Positions 9,092-17,314 of a DNA stretch of 64,000 nt are shown here, piece after piece (position 1 is the first letter of the stretch; each line of letters opens with the position of its first letter). The position numbers and the translations under genes were made by a program. Source of the DNA: CAZTDD01 sp964612675 (GTDB taxonomy: Bacteria > Hinthialibacterota > Hinthialibacteria > Hinthialibacterales > JAKPRU01); contig CAZTDD010000012.1 of assembly GCA_964612675.1 (NCBI GenBank), positions 16,770 to 80,769 of the forward strand, read 5' to 3'. Under the pieces are notes generated by a model, which did not search any database, had not been told where the DNA came from, and saw nothing but the letters and a program-made list of their open reading frames with translations.

Positions 9092-9353
9092 AGTTTGGTT
9101 TCCGCCTGAAGATGTATGAGTTGTGCTCGTTTCTTACAGTACCATTGGACGGAGAGGAACTGGAATGTTGTTTTCCGTCCCGGTTCGACTTTTCTTGCTT
9201 TCAATGTTGTCTGAATCACCTGGATTATTGACGCTTGTGCCGTGCTGCGGTATTGTTGTCCCGCTAATCAAGTGGTTGCTGTAGCTTGGTATGGTTGAAG
9301 TTCCACCCAAAACAGAGGGGAGGAGTGGATAGACTCGATCAGGTGATAAAGGA

Positions 9354-9680
9354 ATGCCGGTTCAATCCGTCGAAAAAGGTTCTGTATACATAGTCTCTAT
9401 CTCAGACCGGTTTTCACTCGAAGACTCCCTCGAATTCGGCCGTACAATGAAAGAAGCGGTCAAGGGGGAAAGCAAGACGATCATCGTTGTTGTAGCTGTC
9501 ACGCTGATCAATAGCCACTGTCTCGGCACAATCTTCGCCGGATACCGAGAAGCGCGGCAAAAGGAGAAAACGGTGAAATTGGTATGCGACCGTCCGCACT
9601 CGATAAGCGCCCTTCGGCGTTTCGACCCATCCGGGTCGATTCCCATATTCGAGACGGTCGAGCAAGCGTTGGTGGAATGA
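9354..9680 (+). CDS. STAS-domain protein (anti-anti-sigma factor-like)
   Basis: This 108-residue protein has the STAS fold: a first strand with VYIVSISDRFSLEDSLEF, a hydrophobic second strand (KTIIVVVAVTLINS), the serine-bearing loop INSHCLGTIFAGYREARQ and a VKLVCD strand. In SpoIIAA/RsbV-type proteins the serine in that loop is phosphorylated by an anti-sigma kinase and dephosphorylated by a PP2C phosphatase; Ser in INSHCLG occupies the expected place. No kinase or phosphatase gene is adjacent. It lies 262 bp from the divergent SGNH gene and 97 bp before the sialidase-like gene. A role in partner-switching regulation is inferred from the family. Confidence 0.82.
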   Translation: MPVQSVEKGSVYIVSISDRFSLEDSLEFGRTMKEAVKGESKTIIVVVAVTLINSHCLGTIFAGYREARQKEKTVKLVCDRPHSISALRRFDPSGSIPIFETVEQALVE

Positions 9681-9777
9681 CTCCTGACGACGCCGTTTGT
9701 TTATGGTAGTGCTTGATGCACGAATCCGATCTTCAATCAGCACGAAACCCAGAAACGGAAGATGTGAGGTTTTTTCC

Positions 9778-11037
9778 ATGATTATTCGAAGAATGTCTCC
9801 AGAATCCCCGTTCGTTCGCTTTGCCCTCTTTTTTTGTGTATTGACTCTTTTCGGGTGCTTGCCCGCAACGTCTACATTGCAGGCGGACCCTCTGCATGAA
9901 ACGGATTTCATCTTCGATCCGGAGGAAGAGAGTCACGGCCATGTGCATGCTTCATGTATCGTTGCATGTCCAAACGGCGACCTGCTTGCGGTTTGGTATG
10001 AGAATGGACCAACTCGCGATGACTATTACTACACCCTGGATGCAGACAAAAGCGATAACGTCCGAATCGGCGCGGCGCGAAAGCGAGAGGGCGCTGCCGA
10101 ATGGAACGATCCGTTTGTGATATCGGATACTTTTGGTGTTTCCGACAACAACCCGTGTATGGTTATCGACAATGAAGATCGGCTTTGGCTTTTCCATACC
10201 GCGATGCTTGGCGCACCCCTGCATACATGGGGCGGAACAATCGTCAAGTATAAGGTCTCGTCCGACTATGACGGTCCGGGTGTGCCGCAGTGGGATCTGG
10301 AGGATATTCTGGTTGTGCACCCTAATGGGTTGGATGCTGTCGTTGCGGAGACGGCAAATGATCTGCGTCGGTTTGCAGATCGTAACAACAGTAACGAGCA
10401 GATAGCCGATGAATTGCTCCAGCGCCTTGGAAGTGTATATATGCGCCGATTCGGATGGATGACGCGTGCCCATCCGACAATCCTGTCCGATGGGACGCTG
10501 CTTCTGCCGTTTGCCAACGAGAATTTCAACGCGGCGGCGATGGCGTTCACGCGCGACGGGAAAACGTGGACATTTTCCGAGGTTGTACCGGGAGAATTAG
10601 GTATCACGCAGCCGACTGTGGCCCACTTGAGCGATGGGCGGCTTTTGGCGTTCTTCCGTGACGCAGCGGGAGTGGAAAACCGGATCCACCGTAGCATCTC
10701 TACAGACAATGGGCGGACATGGAGCCCCGCAGAAAGCACGGATTTGCCCAATCCCGGTGCTGGGATCGAACTGATTTCGCTCAAGTCCGGTGAATTGCTA
10801 CTAGTATACAATGACAAGGCAGACGGTCCGCGAGACAGTCTAGCAATCTCGATATCCGATGATGACGGCAAAACATGGAAATGGACACGGCACGTTGAAA
10901 GCATTCCAGGCGGTCGTTTCGATTATCCATCGGTTGTCCAGGCGAATGATGGAACCCTACATCTTTCGTACAGCTACAATCTCGAAACGATTAAGCACGT
11001 TCACTTCAATGTTGAGTGGGTGAAGGATGGAGAATAG
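9778..11037 (+). CDS. sialidase-like BNR-repeat lipoprotein
   Basis: The product is 419 residues from the ATG at 9778, preceded by gtgagg; the longer frame from 9697 adds an unlikely N-terminus. A hydrophobic segment ends in the lipobox LTLFGC, marking a lipoprotein. The rest resembles the six-bladed BNR sialidase family (BNR_2, exo-alpha-sialidase-like): an early HVHASCIVACPNGDLLAVWYE block and Asp-box motifs TRDGKTW, STDNGRTW and SDDDGKTW. Proteins like this cleave or bind terminal sugars on polysaccharides; true sialidase activity is not implied because a complete Arg triad cannot be confirmed by eye. A long inverted repeat just downstream may end transcription. Confidence 0.85.
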   Translation: MIIRRMSPESPFVRFALFFCVLTLFGCLPATSTLQADPLHETDFIFDPEEESHGHVHASCIVACPNGDLLAVWYENGPTRDDYYYTLDADKSDNVRIGAARKREGAAEWNDPFVISDTFGVSDNNPCMVIDNEDRLWLFHTAMLGAPLHTWGGTIVKYKVSSDYDGPGVPQWDLEDILVVHPNGLDAVVAETANDLRRFADRNNSNEQIADELLQRLGSVYMRRFGWMTRAHPTILSDGTLLLPFANENFNAAAMAFTRDGKTWTFSEVVPGELGITQPTVAHLSDGRLLAFFRDAAGVENRIHRSISTDNGRTWSPAESTDLPNPGAGIELISLKSGELLLVYNDKADGPRDSLAISISDDDGKTWKWTRHVESIPGGRFDYPSVVQANDGTLHLSYSYNLETIKHVHFNVEWVKDGE

Positions 11038-11063
11038 GACGCGAGGACCGATATGGTCGCAAT

Positions 11064-11135
11064 GGGGAGGACGAATCTCGCGATGAGTCGACGGGATTGG
11101 AAAAGGTCCGGCTCATCGAGAGATTCACCCTCCCC
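11064..11135. terminator. long imperfect inverted repeat between convergent genes
   Basis: Arms at about 11064-11087 and 11112-11135 are complementary over gggagg/cctccc, aatctc/gagatt and gatgag/ctcatc with a short mismatch between blocks and a loop of about 24 bases. It sits between the end of the sialidase-like gene and the end of the convergent hemerythrin gene, the position expected for a bidirectional terminator, but there is no T-run on either side. Confidence 0.45.
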
Positions 11136-11155
11136 CCGGTTGTTATCTAAAGCTG

Positions 11156-11617
11156 TCACGGCATGACGTACGCAAGTGGGAAGCGAATGCCCTTTGTATC
11201 GCTCAGCTCACGTTTTTTGGCTTTCATGTATTTAGCGAACTTGGCATCCAAACGAAGAATGTGTTGTGTATACCAATCCATGACCGTCCTGTTGACCCGG
11301 ATAACCAAATCGGTTGCCGGACCCGAGCGGCGGCATTCTTCCTGTAACTGGCGTATTCGGTTCCTGAATTCCCGGTGTTCGGTGCGCTGATCCGGGTATC
11401 CGGCGTAGTCCACTTGGTGCATGGTGTGCTCTTCCAACCGAAAGTGGATGAACGAATAATCGTCCAGGTAACGCAGGAACTCAAATACCTTTTCTTGTCC
11501 TTTCTTGCGCGAACAGTCGCTGAAGAACTGATTCATTCGCTCAATCAGGCCCTGGGTGTGAAGGTCGATCTGCTGATCCCCGGTCATTAGATGCTCTTCC
11601 ATTCGAACTTTCATCAT
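11156..11617 (-). CDS. bacteriohemerythrin
   Basis: This 153-residue protein has the hemerythrin di-iron motif order: IDLHTQGLIERM, then HFRLEEHTM, then YPDQRTEHREF, and finally WYTQHILRLDAKFAKYM, supplying the expected histidines and carboxylates for an O2-binding Fe-O-Fe site. Bacterial hemerythrins bind oxygen and are used for O2 sensing, delivery or protection. The ATG at 11617 is chosen because ggagg lies directly upstream. It is divergent from the Hmc/Tmc-like redox operon across an unusually long, hairpin-rich 409-bp gap, which suggests both respond to oxygen or redox state. A basic tail (KAKKREL...) follows the four-helix bundle. Confidence 0.9.
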   Translation of the reverse strand: MMKVRMEEHLMTGDQQIDLHTQGLIERMNQFFSDCSRKKGQEKVFEFLRYLDDYSFIHFRLEEHTMHQVDYAGYPDQRTEHREFRNRIRQLQEECRRSGPATDLVIRVNRTVMDWYTQHILRLDAKFAKYMKAKKRELSDTKGIRFPLAYVMP

Positions 11618-12026
11618 AATCCTCCATGATTGACACAACAGCGTGTCCTTGTGATTCTCCGGGTCTCTTGTGTCTCTGCAGTAACTATATCCAACAACCG
11701 AATTCTTCCAATCGGGTGGATTCCGATTCTCCTCCTAAGAAGAAACGCCCTTCTCCGCATCGGGGAAACCCTCATAACCACTGGCGGTGAAAGGCTTTTG
11801 CACGGCGGTTCATGGCTCGTGCAGGCAAGACAAAGCATGAACTCCTACTAAATACATAGGAGTAATCCAAATCATATGATAGAATTCAATTTGAAAGTGG
11901 GGCTTTGGAGATTCCATTTTTTCATGCTGTGTGCATTCAGAGCACTTGTCCTCAACCCTGTTTCCCTTATACTCCCTGGAATGGGGAAACGGGGGTGTAA
12001 ATCCAAGATTCCAGGGTTATACACCC
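11618..12026. other. 409-bp hairpin-rich divergent intergenic region
   Basis: No convincing gene lies between bacteriohemerythrin and the redox operon. Visible structures are a hairpin with arms 11799-11804 and 11818-11823, another with arms 11841-11847 and 11857-11863, and a set of interleaved complementary segments in 11960-12026 (separate entry). A GTG-initiated frame does extend the redox gene upstream to 11931, but it runs through these inverted repeats and has no ribosome-binding site. Confidence 0.6.
11960..12026 (+). promoter_or_regulatory. interleaved complementary segments abutting the redox operon start codon
   Basis: Three complementary pairs interleave here: 11960-11966 with 11984-11990, 11974-11982 with 12008-12016 (nine perfect pairs), and 11993-11998 with 12021-12026. 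The last segment touches the ATG at 12027. The order is C-A-C'-B-A'-B', so the pairs cannot all form as simple hairpins; A and B together would make an H-type pseudoknot. In addition ttataCtCCC-type decamers at 11967-11976 and 12017-12026 differ in one base, giving the middle segment two possible partners. A leader RNA or an operator is equally possible. Confidence 0.45.
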
Positions 12027-13460
12027 ATGATTCCTATTCTCGATAAGGAAGAAGTTCAGAAAGCTAAGACTCAAAACAAGAAATCCGAAGTCGTCGAGGA
12101 ACAGCGGCTAAACGTTCGATATCATGTCGAAAAGCCGCTGATGGAACGTCGCGCAGAGCGTTTCCTCGAGGTTTTCGGGGCTGTCCTCAAGCATTCCAAT
12201 TACGGTTTCGTTTTAGACCAGTACCTGCGGAACACCGCGAAATGTGCGCGGTGTGCGATGTCCTGCATGCTGTATGAAGCGACCGGCGACCCGTGCGACG
12301 TTCCGTGCTATCGAACGTCTCTCTTGCTCAACATCTATCGACGCCATTTCACGTTGGCCGGCACCCTGCAAGCCCGTCTTTTGGGACAACCGGGGGTGAC
12401 CGACGAAACCATTGAGGAAATGGCGGATTCGTTTTGGAACTGTACCGCTTGTAGAAAGTGTGTGCTGGAATGCCCTGCCGGTATCGACCACGGCCTCATG
12501 ACTCACCTCGGTCGTTACCTGCTGAGCGAAATCGGGATTGTCCCGCGAGCCCTTGCGGTCAGTGTGCGGGAACAGCTCGAGGGAAAGACGCGCAACACGT
12601 CCGGCATCCCGCTCCCGGCCATGAAAGACAGCGTTGAGTTCCTCGAAGAGGAGATTGAAGAAGAGAAGAACGTTTCTGTGAAATTCCCCATGGATGAGGC
12701 GGGAGCGGAGTTTCTTTTCTTCGCCCCGGTCAGTGATTACATGATGGAGGCCGATACGCTCGCGGGAATTGCCTGTGTGCTCCATGTTTTGGGAACGAGC
12801 TGGACGATCGGCAGCCAGAACTACGACGGCATTAATTACGGTCTTTTTTATAACGATGCGCTGATGGATCGCATTCTGCAGCAGATTGCAGACGAGATAG
12901 AACGGCTTCAAACGAAGAAGATCCTGATCGGCGAATGCGGACACGCGTCTCGAACCGCAAAAGGTTTCGTCAACACCTACTTCGCAGGGGAAAATCCGCC
13001 GGAAGTGGTGAGCATCATCGAATACACGCACCGTGCCCTCAAGGAAGGTCGTATCAAACTCGATCCGAACGTTGTCACCGAACGAGTGACGTACCACGAT
13101 CCCTGCAACATGGGTCGCCAAGGCTGGATCGTGGACCAGCCTCGCGAGATCCTCCGTTCGTTCTGTAAGGATTACGTCGAGATGACGCCGATGGGGCGTG
13201 AAAATTACTGTTGCGGCGGTGGCGGCGGAACGGTTTCTGTGGACGAGCTGCGGCCTTACCGCACGGCAATCGCAGGGAGAGTCAAGGCCGATCAAATTCG
13301 TGCGACAGGGGCGAAGACTGTCGTTGCTCCCTGTGCGAATTGTAAAAAGCAGTTGCGAGAAGTAGTGGAAGATCAAGGTTTGGATTGTGAGATTGTCGGA
13401 CTCCACGACCTGATTTACAGGGCGATTATCCTGGAACCCGACAAGAAGGAAGAGAAATAG
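12027..13460 (+). CDS. HdrD/HmcF/DsrK-like iron-sulfur protein with CCG domains
   Basis: From the ATG at 12027 the product is 477 residues, soluble. Two cysteine clusters bind [4Fe-4S] centres: C73-x2-C76-x3-C80 and C139-x2-C142-x2-C145-x3-C149-P. The C-terminal half has the CCG domain seen in heterodisulfide reductase HdrD, HmcF, TmcB and DsrK: HDPCNMGR (C360), YCCGGGG (C395-C396) and APCANCKK (C436, C439). Such subunits take or give electrons to thiol/disulfide partners on the cytoplasmic face of a membrane complex. It is first in a four-gene operon with a NarI-like, a ferredoxin-like and a NrfD-like subunit. No clear Shine-Dalgarno is seen; complementary leader segments end at the start codon. 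Confidence 0.88.
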   Translation: MIPILDKEEVQKAKTQNKKSEVVEEQRLNVRYHVEKPLMERRAERFLEVFGAVLKHSNYGFVLDQYLRNTAKCARCAMSCMLYEATGDPCDVPCYRTSLLLNIYRRHFTLAGTLQARLLGQPGVTDETIEEMADSFWNCTACRKCVLECPAGIDHGLMTHLGRYLLSEIGIVPRALAVSVREQLEGKTRNTSGIPLPAMKDSVEFLEEEIEEEKNVSVKFPMDEAGAEFLFFAPVSDYMMEADTLAGIACVLHVLGTSWTIGSQNYDGINYGLFYNDALMDRILQQIADEIERLQTKKILIGECGHASRTAKGFVNTYFAGENPPEVVSIIEYTHRALKEGRIKLDPNVVTERVTYHDPCNMGRQGWIVDQPREILRSFCKDYVEMTPMGRENYCCGGGGGTVSVDELRPYRTAIAGRVKADQIRATGAKTVVAPCANCKKQLREVVEDQGLDCEIVGLHDLIYRAIILEPDKKEEK

Positions 13461-13604
13461 CAGGGCAGGAAGTTCGGGAGATACAGAGGGGGTTGACATT
13501 AAAAATGTACTTTTTGCCGGACTATCAAGAGGGAGGAGCTTCCGGCGAGGTAGAATCGAAAAAAAGAAATCGAATCCGTTCATGAGAAACATGGAGGACA
13601 AGCA

Positions 13605-14318
13605 TTGGAAGCCTGGCTTGAATTTGCACGCGGTCCGTTATTTCGCTTCACATTTGGATTATGTCTTCTCGGTCTGTTGAGGAACATCGTACTTGCGGTC
13701 TGGTCGATTGGGCGAGCCTATCATAAAGCGGGCGACAAACAGCTTCCTTGGGCTTTGATCCGCCAGCGCACGATTCGTTGGCTCTTCCCGTTTCAGTTGA
13801 GCCGGAAAAACCGATTCTTCTACAGTATTTGTTCAATCCTATTTCATATCGGTCTGATTCTTGTACCGATTTTCCTTTTTGCGCACTTACGTCTTTGGGA
13901 AAGCGCATTCGGCATCGGCTGGCTTACACGATTCGCGCTGCCGAAATTGTTTGCGGATATTCTTACCGTTACGACAATTATTACCGCGATGATTCTCTTT
14001 TTCGGCCGCGTTGGCAGTTCTGCGTCGCGTGTAATCAGCAGCACACAGGATATTCTGTGGCCGATTCTGCTGATGTTGCCTTTCATTTCAGGTCTTTTAT
14101 GTGCCTATCCAACCTTCGATCCGCTGAATTACCATACGATGATGCTCATTCATATTTTGAGTGCCGAATTGATTTTTGTGTTGCTTCCTTTCACCAAGAT
14201 TGCGCATTGTGTTTTGGTTCCGTTTTCGCATCTTGTCTCCGAACTCGGCTGGCGGTTTCCGCGAACGGCCGGCCGCGATGTCGACATAACACTGGGTAAA
14301 CAGGGACAGCCATTATGA
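13605..14318 (+). CDS. NarI/HmcE/DsrM-like membrane cytochrome b subunit
   Basis: The 237-residue product has five or six hydrophobic segments (for example FGLCLLGLLRNIVLAVW, FYSICSILFHIGLILVPIFLF, ILWPILLMLPFISGLL, LIHILSAELIFVLLPF). Histidines in the membrane segments (FHIGLI, LIHILSAE) are placed as in the haem-b-binding nitrate reductase gamma subunit family, which also includes DsrM, HmcE and TmcC. It would pass electrons between quinone and the Fe-S protein encoded just upstream. The start codon is likely the TTG at 13605, after ggaggac; no better ATG exists nearby. It overlaps the next gene by 4 bases (ATGA), indicating translational coupling. The C-terminus is a basic, soluble tail. 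Confidence 0.82.
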   Translation: MEAWLEFARGPLFRFTFGLCLLGLLRNIVLAVWSIGRAYHKAGDKQLPWALIRQRTIRWLFPFQLSRKNRFFYSICSILFHIGLILVPIFLFAHLRLWESAFGIGWLTRFALPKLFADILTVTTIITAMILFFGRVGSSASRVISSTQDILWPILLMLPFISGLLCAYPTFDPLNYHTMMLIHILSAELIFVLLPFTKIAHCVLVPFSHLVSELGWRFPRTAGRDVDITLGKQGQPL

Positions 14319-15058
14319 TTGGAATCCTCACCGATGTGACAAAATGCATCGGCTGTAACAAGTGTGTTTTGGCCTGCAAGACCACGTACGATTTGCCTCA
14401 GGAACTGCCTCGCCGCTGGCAGAAGCCGGACGGCCTCAGCGGACGGAATTGGACATCCGTTGTCCGGATCGAGAACCGATTCGTCCGCAAGCAGTGCCGT
14501 CACTGTCAGGAGCCCGCATGCGCATCCGCGTGCCCCGTCGCCGCCTTGAAGAAAGAGGATACGGGAGCGGTCACGTATGACAGCGGGCGCTGTATGGGGT
14601 GCCGGTATTGTATGCTTGCTTGCCCATACGGAATCCCACGCTATGAATGGGACAGTCCCGTACCGTATATCAGAAAATGCATTCTGTGCCATGAGCGGCT
14701 CAAAGAAGGGATACCGCCTGCGTGCACAGAGGCGTGTCCAAACGGAACGACAATTTCGGGGACCCGGGAAGAACTGCTGGCCGAAGCGGAACGACGCATG
14801 CGTGAGAACCCCTCGCTCCAATTGTACGGCGCGGAGAATGAAATCGGGGGAACGTGCGTTTTGTATGTCTCCGATGTGGATTTGAGGCCGATGTATGACG
14901 GACGCGACCTGCGTGGCGAACCTCCGCTGCCCACACTGACTTCCGTCGCTATGACAAGCGTTCCGTTCACATTTATCGGAGTCGGAGCCGTGATGCTGGG
15001 CCTGCACTGGTTCACAAAACGTCGTGACGAGGTTCAAAACGAAGAGAAGGAATCCTAG
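14315..15058 (+). CDS. HybA/HmcB-like four-cluster ferredoxin subunit with C-terminal membrane anchor
   Basis: The 247-residue protein contains sixteen cysteines arranged as four [4Fe-4S] ligand sets: CIGCNKCVLAC, CRHCQEPACASACP, CMGCRYCMLACP and CILCHERL...ACTEACP. This is the DmsB/NrfC/HybA/HmcB family, which wires a membrane NrfD-type subunit to a redox partner. A hydrophobic C-terminal segment (VPFTFIGVGAVMLGLHWF) would anchor it, as in HybA. No Tat signal is present at the N-terminus, so the protein is predicted to sit on the cytoplasmic side, unlike HybA; this agrees with a cytoplasmic HdrD-like partner. It starts inside the preceding gene (ATGA) and ends 9 bases before the next. Confidence 0.9.
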   Translation: MIGILTDVTKCIGCNKCVLACKTTYDLPQELPRRWQKPDGLSGRNWTSVVRIENRFVRKQCRHCQEPACASACPVAALKKEDTGAVTYDSGRCMGCRYCMLACPYGIPRYEWDSPVPYIRKCILCHERLKEGIPPACTEACPNGTTISGTREELLAEAERRMRENPSLQLYGAENEIGGTCVLYVSDVDLRPMYDGRDLRGEPPLPTLTSVAMTSVPFTFIGVGAVMLGLHWFTKRRDEVQNEEKES

Positions 15059-15067
15059 AGAGGGCTG

Positions 15068-16972
15068 ATGGACAGAGTACGCATCGTTAAATTCATCTTG
15101 TGGTCGATCGTCGGTTTGGCTTTTGCGGTTGCCGTTCACCGTTTTCTGTTTGGTCTCGGAGCGAGTACACACCTCAATGATGTCACTCCATGGGGGCTCT
15201 GGGTGGGATTCGATGTGATGGGGGGTGTCGCGCTTGCGGCGGGTGGCTTCGTGATTACGGCCGTTGTCTACATCCTCAAGAAAGATGAATTCAAATCGAT
15301 TGTCCGGCCGGCTGTTCTGACCGCGTTTCTCGGCTACGTGGCTGTGGCTGTCGGGCTTATGGCCGATCTGGGTATTCCATGGCACATCTGGCATCCCGCC
15401 GTCTACTGGCAGCACCATTCGGCTCTCTTCGAGGTGGCATGGTGCGTCATGCTCTATCTGACGGTCCTTTCACTGGAATTCCTTCCGGTTCCTTTGGAAT
15501 CAACCAGTTTCCTGGGAGGACTTCGTCGATTCCTCGTCAATAATCGCCTGATCCTCGTGATTCTCGGGATTATGCTATCGACACTCCATCAGTCTTCCCT
15601 CGGGACACTGTTTCTGATCATGCCGTATCGGCTTCACCCGCTTTGGTATTCACCCATCTTACCGGTTCTGTTTTTCATTTCGGCGATCAGTCTTGGTTTG
15701 ATGATGGTCACTCTCGAGTATCTTATTACGCATTTTCTTTACAGACGCGAAATTAAGGTCGATTTACTCTCGAAACTGTGCCGAAGTGCCGCCTGGGTTT
15801 TGATTGGCTTTCTGTTTGTGCGGTTTGTCGACCTGGCCGGTCGGGGTTCTCTATCGGCTTTGTTCAACGGAACATGGGAGAGTGGTTGGTTTCTCTTTGA
15901 GATTCTGGTCAGCGCGATCATCCCCATTCTTCTATTTCTATCGCCCTGGACTCGGCGTTCCATCGGCGGGCTGGCAGTGGGATCGGTTTTCGGTGTGTTT
16001 GGTTTTGTACTAAACCGGATTAATGTCGGCGGAATTTCGATGATTCGCGCCGTCGAATCCAATTATTTCCCGTCCTGGAACGAGTTTGCCATCAGTGCCG
16101 GAGTCGTTTCGGGAGCCGCTCTTGTATTTTTGTTTGCCATTGAGCATTTCAATGTCTGGCGGGAACGTCCCGTTGACGAGGATGCTGACCCACACAGAGT
16201 TCCTCGTTTCGATCCGGTCGCCTCTGTTTGGCTGGGGGATCCCATAGGTGCCGCCTTAAAGAGAAATTCGGTTGGTTTTATTTTTGCGGCGGCGCTGGGA
16301 TTCGGCTTCCTTTCATTCAATCCTATCGAGACGCAAGGACTGGAAAGGGTAGCGGCTCAGCCCGCACGAGGGCACGACACCATGGTAATCGATGCGAACC
16401 TAGATGGATTCGGGGTGAACTTCGATCACCAACGTCACAAGCGAAGCCTGGGCGGCGACAACTCATGCGCGATTTGCCATCACGCCCGCGTGCCGGGGGA
16501 CGAGTATACTTCATGTAGTACATGCCATCGAAACATGTATTTAACCGCCTCGATTTTCGACCATCGACAACATGAGGTTTGGCTCGGAGGCGACGAGTCC
16601 TGTGTCGAATGTCATCCGGCGGGTTCGGTCAGGTCTGCGGAAACGGCGAAACGATGCGATAGTTGTCATAACCCCGATAGTCTGACTGTTGCCGTGCAGA
16701 ATAGTCCGATCCTGATGGACGACTACGAAGCATCCAGTCACACGGATGCTATGCACGGGCTGTGCATCACCTGTCATCGCGAGATCGCCGATCTCATCAA
16801 TCGTCCCACGCATGGAGTCTGTTCAACGTGTCATCCGAATGCTCCCGCAGAGAAAGAGAATGAATGGGTGGAACGGACGCGAGCAACCGCTTCGCATCGC
16901 TGGGTGATTTCCGCCCCGCTTTTACCGGAAAATATCGACCGAGAGCGGCTGCGTCAGGCCGTAACGAAATAG
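15068..16972 (+). CDS. NrfD/HybB-like membrane subunit fused to a hexahaem cytochrome c domain
   Basis: Residues 1-435 form about ten membrane segments of the NrfD/HybB/HmcC family, including the conserved WGLWVGFDVMGGVALAAGG and HIWHPAVYWQHHSALFEV stretches. After a last membrane segment (residues 398-416) comes a periplasmic tail with six CXXCH haem c motifs between residues 466 and 590: CAICH, CSTCH, CVECH, CDSCH, CITCH and CSTCH, with FDHQRH/FDHRQH spacers that supply distal ligands as in class III cytochromes. In Hmc complexes the cytochrome and NrfD-like subunit are separate genes; here they are one 634-residue chain. The stop codon lies within the first unit of a 40-bp tandem array. 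A quinone-linked transmembrane electron conduit is inferred. Confidence 0.9.
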   Translation: MDRVRIVKFILWSIVGLAFAVAVHRFLFGLGASTHLNDVTPWGLWVGFDVMGGVALAAGGFVITAVVYILKKDEFKSIVRPAVLTAFLGYVAVAVGLMADLGIPWHIWHPAVYWQHHSALFEVAWCVMLYLTVLSLEFLPVPLESTSFLGGLRRFLVNNRLILVILGIMLSTLHQSSLGTLFLIMPYRLHPLWYSPILPVLFFISAISLGLMMVTLEYLITHFLYRREIKVDLLSKLCRSAAWVLIGFLFVRFVDLAGRGSLSALFNGTWESGWFLFEILVSAIIPILLFLSPWTRRSIGGLAVGSVFGVFGFVLNRINVGGISMIRAVESNYFPSWNEFAISAGVVSGAALVFLFAIEHFNVWRERPVDEDADPHRVPRFDPVASVWLGDPIGAALKRNSVGFIFAAALGFGFLSFNPIETQGLERVAAQPARGHDTMVIDANLDGFGVNFDHQRHKRSLGGDNSCAICHHARVPGDEYTSCSTCHRNMYLTASIFDHRQHEVWLGGDESCVECHPAGSVRSAETAKRCDSCHNPDSLTVAVQNSPILMDDYEASSHTDAMHGLCITCHREIADLINRPTHGVCSTCHPNAPAEKENEWVERTRATASHRWVISAPLLPENIDRERLRQAVTK

Positions 16973-17225
16973 CGTTTCACGATGGCGGCTGTGTCAGGCC
17001 CTAATGAAAGAGAGTTTCACGATGGCGGCTGCGTCAGGCGGTAGCGAAATAGCGTTTCACGATGGCGGCTGCGTCAGGCCGTAGCGAAATAGCGTTTCAC
17101 GATGGCGGCTGCGTCAGGCGGTAACGAAATAGCGTTTCTCGACGGCGGCCGCGTCAGGCCGTAACGAAATAGTGTTTCACGATGGCGGCTGCGTCAGGCG
17201 GTAGCGAAAGAAAGTTTCTCGATAA
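16946..17225. repeat. seven-copy 40-bp tandem repeat grown from the 3' end of the cytochrome gene
   Basis: Units start at 16946, 16986, 17026, 17066, 17106, 17146 and 17186, exactly 40 bp apart. The first unit includes the last codons and stop of the NrfD-cytochrome gene (RLRQAVTK-stop); the other six are downstream. Each copy carries the cggctgcgtcaggc core and most keep gaaatag; copies differ at 1-6 positions, so the array is not brand new. There are no unique spacers, so it is not CRISPR. The 40-bp period is not a multiple of three. Confidence 0.95.
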
Positions 17226-17270
17226 CGAGATCGTACTCTCGTTTTCTCTAACCCCGATTGACCTTTTTCG

Positions 17271-17302
17271 CCTCTCCCCCCGGGAGAGGGTAGGGTGAGG
17301 GG
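17271..17302. repeat. REP-like palindromic element, copy 1
   Basis: An 8-bp perfect palindrome (17271-17278 with 17282-17289) is followed by tagggtgaggggg. The same element in inverted orientation occurs at 37651-37682. It lies between the 40-bp array and the histidine kinase start, which is only 12 bases further on. It could act as a terminator or a boundary; such palindromes are frequent interspersed elements in bacteria. Confidence 0.7.
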
Positions 17303-17314
17303 GCTTCAATCATC

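Noticed and set aside
11740..11863. Cyclic-di-GMP-type riboswitch upstream of hemerythrin or the redox operon
   Set aside because: Some purine-rich and hairpin features are present but the conserved core of the known classes is missing on either strand.
13493..13530. Sigma-70 promoter (ttgaca) inside the redox operon
   Set aside because: No acceptable -10 element lies 16-18 bases downstream of the ttgaca.
12213..13601. 462-residue minus-strand frame opposite the HdrD-like gene
   Set aside because: Low-complexity shadow of a gene with intact cysteine motifs.
14150..15418. 422-residue minus-strand frame opposite the ferredoxin and NrfD genes
   Set aside because: The plus-strand genes have intact Fe-S and membrane motifs; the minus frame shows no domain and is an antisense shadow.
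16946..17225. Possible CRISPR array
   Set aside because: The 40-bp units are directly abutted with no unique spacers, and no cas gene is present.
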